Shown in pieces: positions 8,373-17,409 of a stretch of DNA of 64,000 nucleotides. The translations under genes and the position numbers were made by a program. Numbering within the stretch: the first letter of the stretch is position 1; each line of letters opens with the position of its first letter. Below the pieces are notes generated by a model that searched no databases, was not told the origin of the DNA, and worked only from the letters and a program-made list of their open reading frames with translations. Source of the DNA: Bradyrhizobium uaiense (GTDB taxonomy: Bacteria; Pseudomonadota; Alphaproteobacteria; Rhizobiales; Xanthobacteraceae); NCBI RefSeq assembly GCF_010811875.1, contig NZ_VKHP01000016.1:1-64000 (forward strand), in the 5' to 3' direction.

Positions 8373-9104
8373 ATGCACGACGTCTCGATCCCGGCGGCCC
8401 TGATTGCCGGCCTAGTCAGCTTCCTGTCGCCCTGCGTGCTGCCGCTGGTGCCGCCCTATCTGATCTATTTGACCGGGGCGACCATCGAGCAGGTCAACCA
8501 GGACGGCGCCACCGCGGCCTCCAAGCGCGCGGTCATGATGGCGGCGCTGATGTTCGTGCTCGGCTTCTCCACCGTGTTCGTCGCACTCGGCGCCAGCGCG
8601 TCCATCGTCGGCGGGCTGGTGCGCGCCTGGTCGGCCGAGTTCTCGATCCTGGCTGGCATCGTGATCATCGTCATGGGCCTGCATTTCCTCGGCATCACGC
8701 GGATCGGCCTTCTGATGCGCGAGGGGCGACTGACCGCGCCCAAGCCGGTCGGGTTGTGGGGCGCCTATGTCATGGGCCTTGCGTTCGCTTTCGGCTGGAC
8801 GCCGTGCATCGGGCCGATCCTCGCCGCGATCCTCTCGATCGCAGCCGCGGAGGCCACCGTGACCAAGGGTGCCGGCCTGCTCGCGATCTATTCCGCCGGG
8901 CTCGGCATCCCCTTCCTGCTCGCAGCCTTCCTGGTCGAGCAGTTCTCCTCACTATTCGCACGGATGAAGCGTCACCTCGACACCGTCGAACGCGTGATGG
9001 GCGCGCTGATGGTGGTCACCGGCATCGGCTTCCTGACCGGCGCCGTCTCCAGCGTCAGCGTCTGGCTGCTCGAGACTTTCCCGGCGCTGCAGAATATCGG
9101 CTAG
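8373..9104 (+). CDS. ccdA: Cytochrome c biogenesis protein CcdA (DsbD family)
   Basis: Inner-membrane thiol-electron carrier (243 aa) that passes reducing power from cytoplasmic thioredoxin to periplasmic partners. Two paired membrane motifs each hold one redox Cys: SFLSPCVLPLVPPYL (about residues 16-30) and AFGWTPCIGPIL (about 140-151). About six membrane helices, the normal CcdA size. ATG 8373 is chosen over TTG 8370 because GAAGG lies 7 bases upstream. No thioredoxin-like partner is adjacent; the next gene is a SulP transporter 93 bp on. Confidence 0.92.
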   Translation: MHDVSIPAALIAGLVSFLSPCVLPLVPPYLIYLTGATIEQVNQDGATAASKRAVMMAALMFVLGFSTVFVALGASASIVGGLVRAWSAEFSILAGIVIIVMGLHFLGITRIGLLMREGRLTAPKPVGLWGAYVMGLAFAFGWTPCIGPILAAILSIAAAEATVTKGAGLLAIYSAGLGIPFLLAAFLVEQFSSLFARMKRHLDTVERVMGALMVVTGIGFLTGAVSSVSVWLLETFPALQNIG

Positions 9105-9197
9105 CCGTTCGCGCCTGCACACGCGCGTTCGCTGGCTTTTGGCCACGTGATGTCCGACTATTGCGGCCCCTTTCGCCGCCAGCTGAGTCGGAGACCG

Positions 9198-10886
9198 ATG
9201 GCCCCCACCCCCGCGACACCCACCAACTGGCCGATCTTCCGTTCGCTCAGTGCGTTCCGGCCGAGCGACCTGCCGGGTGACTTGATCGCCGGACTGACGC
9301 TCGCCGCGATCGCAATCCCGGAGCAGATGGCGACCGCGCGGCTTGGCGGCTTCTCGCCGCAGATCGGCTTCTTTGCCTTCATGGCGGGCTCGCTCGGCTT
9401 TGCGATGTTCGGCGCCAACCGCTTCCTGTCCTGCGGCGCCGATTCCACGATCACGCCGATCTTCGCGGGCGGGCTGGCGCTGATGGCGACGGCAGGCTCG
9501 CCCGACTATCAGGCGTTCGCGATGGCGCTCGCGCTGATGGTCGGCGTCATCATGATCGCCGGCGGCCTGTTCAAGCTCGGCTGGATCGCCAATCTGCTGT
9601 CGACGCCGGTGACCGTCGGCTTCCTCGCCGGCATATCCGTCCACATCCTGGTCTCGCAGCTGCCCGGCGTGCTCGGCCTGACCACGCCGGACGGGCCGAC
9701 GCTCTACAAGCTCGGGGTTCTCGCCGGGAAGATCGGCGAGACCAATCTCTACACGCTCGTGATCGGCCTCGGCGTGCTGGCGCTGGTCGCCGGATCGGAG
9801 AAGATCAGCGCGCGGATTCCGGGTGCGTTGATCGGCCTTGTCGCGGCCACCATCGCCGTGATCGCCGGCCATCTCGAAACCAAGGGCGTGAAGGTGGTCG
9901 GCACAGTGCCCGGCACGCTGCCGACGCCATCCTTTCCCGACATCGCACCGGAGCGATGGATCAAGCTGCTGTCGCTGGCGATCCTGATCGCCGTCGTCGT
10001 CATGGTGCAGACCGCGGCGACGACGCGCTCATTCCTGTCCGATCCGAACAAGCCGGCCGACGTAGATCGCGACTTTCTCGGCGCCGGCGCCGGCAGCGTT
10101 CTATCCGGGCTGTTCGGCGCCTTTCCCGTCAACGCCAGCCCGCCGCGCACCGGCATCGTCTCGGAGACCGGCGGACAAACGCAGCTCTCGGGGCTGTTTG
10201 CCGCGGCCATCGTGCTCGCACTGCTCGCCTTCGGCGCAACACTGCTGCAGCACGTGCCTGATGCTGCGCTCGGCGGCGTCCTGCTGTTCGTGGCGCTGCG
10301 CATCATCCGCATGAAGCAGATCGTCGCGATCTACCGCCAGTCGTTCTACGAGTTCCTGCTGGTGGTGGCGACGGCTGCCTCGATCATCGTGCTGCCGATC
10401 GAGCAAGGCGTCGCCGTCGGCATCGCGCTGTCGCTGCTGCACGGCATCTGGACCACGACGCGGGGCCAGCTGGTGGAATTCGTCCACGTGCCCGGCACCA
10501 CGATCTGGTGGCCGACGGGCCCGCACGTCACCGGCGAGCGTAAGCCCGGCATTGCCGTGGTCGGCCTGCAGGCGCCGTTGTCGTTCCTCAACGCGGAAGG
10601 TTTTCACGGCGGCGTGCTCAAGACCATCGGCCATGCGACGCCCAAGCCGCGGCTGCTGGTGATCGAGGCCAGCGGCATGGTCGAGATCGATTTCACGGCG
10701 GCGCAGGCGCTGCGCGATTTGTTCCGCGAATGCCGCGATGACGGGGTGACGGTGGCGGTGGCGCGGCTCGAATCCGAGCGCACGCAGGAGGCTTTCGAGC
10801 GCTTCGATCTCTACGAGGTGCTGCAGCGGGACCACGTCTTCCACAGCGTCGATGAGGCGGTGCGCACGTTGGGTGGGCAGAGCTAG
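9198..10886 (+). CDS. SulP-family anion transporter with STAS domain
   Basis: Inner-membrane anion transporter (562 aa from ATG 9198). The membrane domain opens DLIAGLTLAAIAIPEQMATA, the SulP signature, and holds roughly a dozen hydrophobic segments to about residue 410. The C-terminal STAS domain (about 450-560) includes LLVIEASGMVEIDFTAAQAL. Substrates in the family include sulfate, bicarbonate and dicarboxylates; none can be assigned here. Upstream in-frame starts exist at 9147 (GTG) and 9150 (ATG); 9198 is preferred because of a GGAG just upstream and the natural family N-terminus. Confidence 0.88.
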   Translation: MAPTPATPTNWPIFRSLSAFRPSDLPGDLIAGLTLAAIAIPEQMATARLGGFSPQIGFFAFMAGSLGFAMFGANRFLSCGADSTITPIFAGGLALMATAGSPDYQAFAMALALMVGVIMIAGGLFKLGWIANLLSTPVTVGFLAGISVHILVSQLPGVLGLTTPDGPTLYKLGVLAGKIGETNLYTLVIGLGVLALVAGSEKISARIPGALIGLVAATIAVIAGHLETKGVKVVGTVPGTLPTPSFPDIAPERWIKLLSLAILIAVVVMVQTAATTRSFLSDPNKPADVDRDFLGAGAGSVLSGLFGAFPVNASPPRTGIVSETGGQTQLSGLFAAAIVLALLAFGATLLQHVPDAALGGVLLFVALRIIRMKQIVAIYRQSFYEFLLVVATAASIIVLPIEQGVAVGIALSLLHGIWTTTRGQLVEFVHVPGTTIWWPTGPHVTGERKPGIAVVGLQAPLSFLNAEGFHGGVLKTIGHATPKPRLLVIEASGMVEIDFTAAQALRDLFRECRDDGVTVAVARLESERTQEAFERFDLYEVLQRDHVFHSVDEAVRTLGGQS

Positions 10887-10909
10887 AAATCGATGAGATC
10901 GGAGGCTGC

Positions 10910-11031
10910 GTAGCCCGGATGAGGCGCAGCGCCATCCGGGATCCTCTCGCACGTTGATAAACCGTCCCGGATTTCGCGGAGCCTGTCATCGGGCGCGCGT
11001 TCGCGCGACCCGTTGGCTCCATCCGGGCTAC
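10910..11031. repeat. Palindromic repeat with GTAGCCCGGATG ends
   Basis: GTAGCCCGGATG at 10910-10921 is exactly inverted as CATCCGGGCTAC at 11020-11031, with nested CCGGGAT/TCCCGG words between. It occupies most of the 329-base gap after the SulP gene (10887-11215); the rest shows no gene. Confidence 0.75.
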
Positions 11032-11215
11032 GGGGACTGGGGCGAGCGTGCATCTGCGCGATTTCGGAATTTTGGAAAAATATCCGTGAGTTGCCCGACG
11101 TGTCAAGTAGCCTGGTCGAATGCCGGCCACCGCCGGCTACTTTGCATGGGGTTGTTTTCGATATTTTGGCAACGCGCCTCCCCGCAAGCGGGCGAGGCGC
11201 GCCGGATCAACCGAC

Positions 11216-11635
11216 TCAAGCCTGCTCACCCTCCAACGTCGGATACTCCCTCAGCACCTCGGCCTTGATCGAACCCGCATGGATGGCGCGGAACAGCGCC
11301 CGCCCCGCCTTGATGTTGTTGGCCTTCATGCAGAGGCCGACGATCTCGCGCACCGCGGAATCCCGCACCAGCTGGTCGGATATCTTCATCGCGGTCTCCA
11401 TCGCGGCCTTGGCGGCACGCTCGTAGCGAGCGCGCTCGATCTGCTGCTGCTTCGGCGAACGCTTGTCGGGTGAGCCGATCGCCTCGGCACAGCCGGCCGC
11501 ATCGCGGCAGATCGCACGAATCCTGTGCGCAGCCTCGATGTCGCCGAGCGGCTGCTCAGCGGGATCGTCCCAGATGTCCTTGCGCTCGGCCTTGTTGAAC
11601 AACCACATCGCCGTACCCAAAAGCGAGGCAAGCAT
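11216..11635 (-). CDS. Hypothetical protein with N-terminal hydrophobic segment
   Basis: A 139-aa protein I do not recognise. It begins MLASLLGTAMWLFNKAERKD, a possible membrane anchor. The rest is charged and helical in character, rich in Ala, Arg and Glu, with two Cys in ICRDAAGC. Codon use matches the neighbours, so it is probably a genuine lineage-specific gene. It stands alone, downstream of and on the same strand as the FAD-dehydrogenase gene, with a 171-bp gap. Confidence 0.65.
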   Translation of the reverse strand: MLASLLGTAMWLFNKAERKDIWDDPAEQPLGDIEAAHRIRAICRDAAGCAEAIGSPDKRSPKQQQIERARYERAAKAAMETAMKISDQLVRDSAVREIVGLCMKANNIKAGRALFRAIHAGSIKAEVLREYPTLEGEQA

Positions 11636-11806
11636 AGCTGGCCCTGGTGCAACCTGTGAATGGCAGAGTCTGCGCGACGCCGAGCAAGCGGCGAACTATG
11701 GCGTTGAGGTCACACCAAACCGGCTGTTCCACGCGCAATGTGCGCCCGGAGCGAGAAGCCGCGGTCACACTGCGTCACACACGCCGCGCAAGAAAGTGCT
11801 GCGCGC

Positions 11807-13231
11807 TCAGGCGGCAGGAACGATCTTTCCGGGGTTGAAAATGTTTTGCGGATCGAGCGCGTGCTTCAGCGCCCGCATCGCGTCGAGCGCCTCGGGGCCG
11901 AGCTCGGCCTTCAAATATTTCTGCTTGCCCTGGCCGATGCCGTGCTCGCCGGTGCAGGTGCCGTCCATCGATTGCGCGCGCTCGACCAGGCGGTGCATGA
12001 ACTCCTCGCCGCGCGCCATTTCGTCCTTGTTGTTGACGTCGCAGAGCAGCGAACAGTGGAAATTGCCGTCGCCGACATGGCCGACGATCGGCGACAGCAG
12101 ATTGAGCCGCTTCAGGTCGTCTTCGGTCTCGGTGACACAGTCGGCAAGCCGCGAGATCGGCACGCAGACGTCGGTTGCAACGACGCCGATGCTGTCGCCG
12201 GGACGCAGCGCCTTGACCGACCAGTAGGCGTCATGCCGGGCCTGCCATAGCTTGGTGCGGTCTTCCGGCTTGGTGGTCCAAGTGAAGTCGCCGCCGCCGC
12301 ATTCGGCGGCGATATCGCGGAAGTTCTTCGACTGCTCGGCGACCTCGACCTCGCTGCCGTGGAATTCCAGCAGCAGCAGCGGCGTCTCCGGCAGCGACAG
12401 TTTCGAGTAGCTGTTGCAGGCTTTCACCTGCGCGGCATTGAGCAGTTCGATCCGCGCGACCGGAATTCCGGTCTGGATCGCGAGGATGGTGGCCTGACAG
12501 GCGCCAGCCACCGTCTCGAACGAACAGGCGGCGGCCGCGATCGTGTCCGGGATGCCGCGCAGGCGGATGGTCAGTTCGGAGATGATGCCGAGCGTACCCT
12601 CGGCGCCGACGAACAGATGCGTCAGGTCGTAGCCGGCCGACGACTTCTTGGCGCGCGTGCCGGTCGTGATGATCTCGCCGTCGCCGCGCACCACCTTCAG
12701 CGCCAGCACGTTCTCGCGCATGGTGCCGTAGCGCACCGCGTTGGTGCCGGAGGCGCGGGTCGAGGTCATGCCGCCGAGCGAGGCGTCGGCGCCGGGATCG
12801 ATCGGGAAGAACAGGCCCTGGTCGCGCAGATGCTCGTTCAGCGCCTTCCGCGTCACGCCGGGCTGGATCACGCAGTCGAGGTCCTCGGCATGCACCTCGA
12901 GCACCTTGTTCATGTCGCGCAGATCGATGCAGACACCGCCCGCGGGCGCGTTGACCTGGCCCTCGAGCGAGGTTCCGGTACCGAACGCGATGACCGGCAC
13001 GCGATTGGCCGAGCAAATCCGCACCACGTCCTGGATGTCGGCGGTTTCCTGCGCCATCACCACCGCGTCCGGCGGCTGGGTCGGCAACCATGTGGTGGTA
13101 TGGGCGTGCTGTTCGCGCACCGCCTGCGACGTGACGAGCCGGTTGCCGAACCGCGCCGCCAGCGCGTCGATCGCGCGCTTCAAGGCCTGCGGCTCAGGTC
13201 GCGTCACATTGCTCGAAATCGTTGTCGCCAC
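11807..13231 (-). CDS. FAD-linked oxidase, D-lactate dehydrogenase (cytochrome)/GlcD family
   Basis: Flavoprotein (474 aa) of the VAO/PCMH fold that oxidises a 2-hydroxyacid, probably D-lactate or glycolate, and passes electrons to the respiratory chain. The FAD-binding half contains PVIAFGTGTSLEGQVNAP and PGADASLGGMTSTRASGTNA (about residues 80-170). The C-terminal FAD-oxidase domain includes GHVGDGNFH and ends GTCTGEHGIGQGKQKYL and ALDPQNIFNPGKI. A frame runs up to 13267, but GGAGG 9 bases before GTG 13231 supports the shorter start. Divergent from the thioesterase gene, with 111 bp between. Confidence 0.9.
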   Translation of the reverse strand: MATTISSNVTRPEPQALKRAIDALAARFGNRLVTSQAVREQHAHTTTWLPTQPPDAVVMAQETADIQDVVRICSANRVPVIAFGTGTSLEGQVNAPAGGVCIDLRDMNKVLEVHAEDLDCVIQPGVTRKALNEHLRDQGLFFPIDPGADASLGGMTSTRASGTNAVRYGTMRENVLALKVVRGDGEIITTGTRAKKSSAGYDLTHLFVGAEGTLGIISELTIRLRGIPDTIAAAACSFETVAGACQATILAIQTGIPVARIELLNAAQVKACNSYSKLSLPETPLLLLEFHGSEVEVAEQSKNFRDIAAECGGGDFTWTTKPEDRTKLWQARHDAYWSVKALRPGDSIGVVATDVCVPISRLADCVTETEDDLKRLNLLSPIVGHVGDGNFHCSLLCDVNNKDEMARGEEFMHRLVERAQSMDGTCTGEHGIGQGKQKYLKAELGPEALDAMRALKHALDPQNIFNPGKIVPAA

Positions 13232-13342
13232 GTCAAATTTCCTCCCGGCTTTAGCCGACCGTGGCAAAGCTTGTATAAGGGGTCAAGAGAGCCTGACTTG
13301 AAAAAAGTTCATGCTCGAACGCCAGCAAACCGGGGATGGAAG

Positions 13343-13861
13343 ATGACTTCAGTGACTGCCGCCAGCGAGATGCCTATTCCGGCCGCCCCGTTCAAATCTT
13401 CGGTGATGCAGATCGACCCGCAATGGATCGATTACAACGGCCATCTCAACATGGCCTACTACAATGTGATGTTCGACCGCGCCATCGACGAGATGTGGCT
13501 GCAGCTCGGCATCGGCCCGGCCTACATGAAGGCGCGGCATTGCTCGACCTTCACCGCCGAGTGCCATGTCCGTTACATCAGGGAAATTCATCTCGGCGAT
13601 CCCGTGCAGGTCTCGGTCTTCCTGCTCGGCGCCGACGAGAAGCGGCTGCACACATTCGAGGAGCTGCGCCACGCCACCGAGGGCTGGCTCTCGGCGACCT
13701 CGGAAAACCTCACGCTGCACATCGACATGGAGGCGCGCAAGGTGGCGCCCTTTCCGCCCGATATCCGCGCCCGGGCGCAAGCGATCGTGGCGAGCTATGC
13801 GGGGGTGCCGCGTCCCGAGGGCATCGGCCGCAACGTGGCGATGCCCTCGGCGAAGACGTGA
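13343..13861 (+). CDS. Thioesterase-family (hotdog fold) protein
   Basis: A 172-aa single hotdog-domain protein, probably hydrolysing an acyl-CoA. The core motif IDYNGHLNMAYYNVMFDRA (about residues 32-50) has the Asp and His/Asn positions typical of 4HBT-like enzymes. The following strands AECHVRYIREIHLGDPVQVS and LHTFEELRH are also family-like. ATG 13343 follows GGGGATGGAAG. Longer open frame upstream is antisense to the divergent dehydrogenase and is not coding. The acyl substrate is unknown. Confidence 0.85.
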   Translation: MTSVTAASEMPIPAAPFKSSVMQIDPQWIDYNGHLNMAYYNVMFDRAIDEMWLQLGIGPAYMKARHCSTFTAECHVRYIREIHLGDPVQVSVFLLGADEKRLHTFEELRHATEGWLSATSENLTLHIDMEARKVAPFPPDIRARAQAIVASYAGVPRPEGIGRNVAMPSAKT

Positions 13862-13876
13862 CCGAACGAACGTCCG

Positions 13877-14050
13877 CTACACTCTCGTGCGACCTCGCGC
13901 CAATCCGACCACCGCCGACACCAGGAACAGGATGATGGCGATGAAGAAGATCGCCTTGGCGATTTCGATCGAGGCGCCGGCGATGCCGCCGAACCCTAAA
14001 ATGCCCGCGATCAGGGCGATGACCAGGAATGTGACGACCCAGCTCAGCAT
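13877..14050 (-). CDS. DUF1328 (UPF0391) small membrane protein
   Basis: A 57-aa protein with two hydrophobic segments separated by a small turn. It starts [20 protein letters not shown] and continues [17 protein letters not shown], which match the DUF1328 family. Function is unknown; related genes are often stress-responsive. AGAGG lies 7 bases before the ATG. It converges with the thioesterase gene, 15 bp away. The 293-base region to uvrD (14051-14343) holds its promoter and the uvrD leader, with no other gene seen. Confidence 0.88.
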   Translation of the reverse strand: MLSWVVTFLVIALIAGILGFGGIAGASIEIAKAIFFIAIILFLVSAVVGLARGRTRV

Positions 14051-14343
14051 GATCAAACCTCTGCTTTGTTTCCCTGTCTGCTTTCTTGCGCGGGCCGCTG
14101 CCCGACGCCGCACCTGTTGAAACAATCCGGCGAGGAAACGCTGGTTCCTGAGCCCGAAACGGCGAAATTTCCGTCGAGTTTTGGAACCAGGCCGACTGCA
14201 AGGCTGCTGCCAAAAGCGTTCCTGTCGACCGCGATAAAACCTGTCAAAACGGCCGGTCAGGCCCTATATGGCCTTCAATCCCTGTTAAGAAGGCTCCCCT
14301 TCACCGTCCCACGGTGCCATCGTGGGGCCGAGACGATTCGCCA

Positions 14344-16932
14344 ATGACCGAGCCGAGCAAATTGCCCCATCACGGCGTTCCCGAGCACCAGCCGGTGGCT
14401 GGCGGCATCGCTGCGCGTGCGCGGGCAACCGCCGGTCCGCAATATCTCAACGGCCTCAATCCGGAGCAGCGCGAGGCGGTCGAGACGCTCGACGGTCCCG
14501 TGCTGGTGCTCGCCGGCGCCGGCACCGGCAAGACGCGTGTGCTGACCACGCGCATCGCGCACATCCTGAGCCAGGGCCGTGCGCGGCCGCAAGAGATCCT
14601 GTCGGTGACCTTCACCAACAAGGCGGCGCGCGAGATGAAGCTGCGGCTCGGCCAGATGCTGGGACAGGCGGTCGAGGGCATGCCGTGGCTCGGCACCTTC
14701 CACTCCATCGGCGGCCGCATCCTGCGCATCCATGCCGAGCTGGTGCAGCTCAAATCCAACTTCACGGTGCTCGACGTCGACGACCAGGTGCGGCTTCTGA
14801 AGCAGTTGCTGCAGGCCGAGAACATCGACGACAAGCGCTGGCCGGCGCGGATGCTGGCCGGCCTGATCGACAGCTGGAAGAACCGCGGGCTGTCGCCGTC
14901 GCAGGTGCCCGCGGGCGAGGCCGCTTCATTCGGCAACGGCAAGGGCGGCAAGATCTACGCGACCTATCAGGAGCGGCTGAAGATCCTCAACGCCGCCGAT
15001 TTCGGCGACCTCCTGCTCGAGAACATCAGGCTGTTCCGCGAGAATCCCGACGTTCTCCGGCAGTACCAGAACCGCTTCAAGTTCATCCTGGTCGACGAAT
15101 ATCAGGACACCAACGTGGCGCAGTATCTGTGGCTGCGTCTGCTGTCGCAGGCGCCGTCGCGGCCGGGGCGGTCTCTTGCCGATGTCATTCCGGGCGACCT
15201 TACCTCGCCCCGCTTGCGGGGAGAGGTCGGATCGCAAAGCGATCCGGGTGAGGGGGACTCTCCGCAGACCGTGCTCGTGGAGACTCCCCCTCACCCCGAC
15301 CCTCTCCCCGCAAGCGGGGAGAGCGAGCAGCCTGCCCTCAAGAACATCTGCTGCGTCGGCGACGACGACCAGTCGATCTATGGCTGGCGTGGCGCCGAGG
15401 TCGACAACATCCTGCGCTTCGATCATGATTTTCCCGGCGCCAAGGTGATCCGGCTCGAGCGCAATTACCGCTCCACCGGCCACATCCTGGCCGCGGCCTC
15501 GCATCTGATCGCGCATAACGAAGGCCGGCTCGGCAAGACGCTGCGCACCGAGGATGTCGACGGCGAGAAGGTCACCGTCACCGGCTCCTGGGATTCGGAA
15601 GAGGAAGCGCGTGCGATCGGCGAGGAGCTCGAGGAGCTGCAGCGATCGGGCGAGAATCTCAACAACGTCGCCATCCTGGTCCGCGCCTCGTTCCAGATGC
15701 GCGAATTTGAAGACCGCTTCGTCACGCTCGGCCTGCCCTACCGCGTGATCGGCGGCCCCCGATTCTATGAGCGCGCCGAAATCCGCGATGCGCTGGCCTA
15801 TCTGCGTACGATCAATTCGCCGGCCGACGATCTCGCCTTCGAGCGCATCGTCAACGTGCCCAAGCGGGGGCTCGGCGACGCCACCGTGCAGCTGCTGCAC
15901 GACCATGCCCGCAAGCGCCGCATTCCGCTGTTCGAGGCGGCGCGTGCCGTGGTCGAGACCGACGAGCTGAAGCCGAAGGCGCGCGGGTCCCTGCGCGACC
16001 TCGTGATGCAGTTCGACCGCTGGCGCGCTCAGCGCGAGGTCACCTCGCATACCGAGCTCGCCGAGATCGTGCTCGACGAGAGCGGCTATACCGAGATGTG
16101 GCAGAAGGACCGCTCGGCCGACGCCGCGGGCCGGCTCGACAACCTCAAGGAACTGGTGCGCTCGATGGAGGAATTCGAGAACCTGCAAGGGTTTCTCGAA
16201 CATATCTCGCTGGTGATGGACCGCGACGGTGAGGCCGGCGACGAGGCGGTGTCGCTGATGACGCTGCATTCGGCCAAGGGCCTGGAGTTCGATAACGTGT
16301 TCCTGCCGGGCTGGGAGGAAGGCCTGTTCCCGAGCCAGCGCACGCTCGACGAACAGGGCCGCGCCGGGCTCGAGGAGGAGCGCCGCCTCGCTCATGTCGG
16401 GCTCACGCGGGCACGCCGCCGCGCAAAAATCTATTTCGCGACCAACCGCCGCATCCATGGCACCTGGTCGACCACGATCCCGTCGCGCTTCCTCGACGAG
16501 CTGCCGGCGCACAATGTCGAGATCACCGAGTCCAAGGGCGGATCGGGCTGGGGCGGCAGCGGCGGCTATGGCGCCTCGCGCTTCGACAACCTCGAATCAT
16601 TCGGCTCGAGCTATTCGACCCCGGGCTGGCAGCGCGCCCAGGCCAACCGCAACCGTGGCGGCGGGGGACGTAGCGGCGGGTTCGAGGAGCGGCAGTCGTC
16701 GTTTACCTCTTCCGATAGCTTCAGCCGCACCAAACGCGGCCCCATGGTGATCGAAGGCGAGCTGGTGGCAAAGTCCACGGGCACGACGTCGGAATTTTCG
16801 CTGGACGACCGGGTGTTTCACCAGAAATTCGGCTACGGCCATGTGGTGAAGATCGACGGCAACAAGCTGACCATCGCCTTCGAAAAGGCCGGCGAGAAGA
16901 AGGTGGTCGACAGCTTTGTGGAACGGGCGTGA
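14344..16932 (+). CDS. uvrD: UvrD/Rep (PcrA-like) superfamily 1 DNA helicase with repeat insertion
   Basis: 3'-to-5' ATP-dependent helicase (862 aa) for DNA repair. Motifs in order: Walker A VLAGAGTGKTRVL (about residue 58), VTFTNKAAREM, motif II ILVDEYQDTN (about 248), motif III GDDDQSIYGWRGAE (about 340), motif IV LERNYRSTGH, motif V MTLHSAKGLEFDNVFLPGWE, motif VI HVGLTRARRR. The glycine-rich tail ends in a UvrD C-terminal fold (DRVFHQKFGYGHVV). Between motifs II and III are about 60 extra residues encoded largely by a palindromic repeat. ATG 14344 fits the family; an in-frame GTG at 14314 is possible. Confidence 0.93.
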   Translation: MTEPSKLPHHGVPEHQPVAGGIAARARATAGPQYLNGLNPEQREAVETLDGPVLVLAGAGTGKTRVLTTRIAHILSQGRARPQEILSVTFTNKAAREMKLRLGQMLGQAVEGMPWLGTFHSIGGRILRIHAELVQLKSNFTVLDVDDQVRLLKQLLQAENIDDKRWPARMLAGLIDSWKNRGLSPSQVPAGEAASFGNGKGGKIYATYQERLKILNAADFGDLLLENIRLFRENPDVLRQYQNRFKFILVDEYQDTNVAQYLWLRLLSQAPSRPGRSLADVIPGDLTSPRLRGEVGSQSDPGEGDSPQTVLVETPPHPDPLPASGESEQPALKNICCVGDDDQSIYGWRGAEVDNILRFDHDFPGAKVIRLERNYRSTGHILAAASHLIAHNEGRLGKTLRTEDVDGEKVTVTGSWDSEEEARAIGEELEELQRSGENLNNVAILVRASFQMREFEDRFVTLGLPYRVIGGPRFYERAEIRDALAYLRTINSPADDLAFERIVNVPKRGLGDATVQLLHDHARKRRIPLFEAARAVVETDELKPKARGSLRDLVMQFDRWRAQREVTSHTELAEIVLDESGYTEMWQKDRSADAAGRLDNLKELVRSMEEFENLQGFLEHISLVMDRDGEAGDEAVSLMTLHSAKGLEFDNVFLPGWEEGLFPSQRTLDEQGRAGLEEERRLAHVGLTRARRRAKIYFATNRRIHGTWSTTIPSRFLDELPAHNVEITESKGGSGWGGSGGYGASRFDNLESFGSSYSTPGWQRAQANRNRGGGGRSGGFEERQSSFTSSDSFSRTKRGPMVIEGELVAKSTGTTSEFSLDDRVFHQKFGYGHVVKIDGNKLTIAFEKAGEKKVVDSFVERA
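15203..15326. repeat. Palindromic repeat inserted in frame inside uvrD
   Basis: CCCCGCTTGCGGGGAGAGG near 15208 and CCTCTCCCCGCAAGCGGGGA near 15301 are inverted, with GTGAGGGGGA and TCCCCCTCAC nested inside. It encodes LTSPRLRGEVGSQSDPGEG and PPHPDPLPASGE, residues with no counterpart in ordinary UvrD proteins. Similar CCCTC-rich palindromes lie between genes at 46931-47094. Confidence 0.88.
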
Positions 16933-16995
16933 CAGAGAGGCCTTCTCTGTTCGTAGCTCTTGACCCCAGTTGATTTCATGGGTTGAGATACAGCC

Positions 16996-17409
16996 ATGGT
17001 CCGGGGTGGGTTTTTCCTTTTTGTCGTTGCGCTCACTGCGCCGTCGCTGGCGGTCGCGGAGACAATGAGCTTTGGCGATTTGGCAGCGCAGCTCGCCAAG
17101 GCGTGCGGCGCCGACATCACCGCGAACTGCCGCGGCGTCAATCTCGACTCCAACCGCCTCAAGGAATGCCTGTCGCGCAACCGCGACGTGATATCGCCGC
17201 AGTGCAAGGAGAGCTACTTCTCCACCCTCGACGCGATCCAGAAGCGGATCGCGGCGCGCGTCACCGTGGCGAACGCCTGCACCCGCGAGATCGTCAAGGT
17301 CTGCGGCGGCTCGACCAAGGAAACCAGCAAGTCGGTCCCCTGCCTCGTCGGCGCCAAGGGCCTCAGCCGCAATTGCGCCCAGGCGATCAATGACGCGGGG
17401 TATCAATGA
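16996..17409 (+). CDS. Exported cysteine-rich repeat protein
   Basis: A 137-aa protein with a signal peptide (FFLFVVALTAPSLAVAE). The mature part holds two similar Cys units: C-x7-C followed by C-x11-C (ACGADITANC, CLSRNRDVISPQC), and C-x7-C followed by C-x10-C (ACTREIVKVC, CLVGAKGLSRNC). This spacing matches the cysteine-rich repeat family also seen in eukaryotic GLG1. Disulfides are likely in the periplasm; function is unknown. The stop overlaps the start of the OmpA-domain gene by 4 bp, so the two are probably co-expressed. Confidence 0.85.
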   Translation: MVRGGFFLFVVALTAPSLAVAETMSFGDLAAQLAKACGADITANCRGVNLDSNRLKECLSRNRDVISPQCKESYFSTLDAIQKRIAARVTVANACTREIVKVCGGSTKETSKSVPCLVGAKGLSRNCAQAINDAGYQ

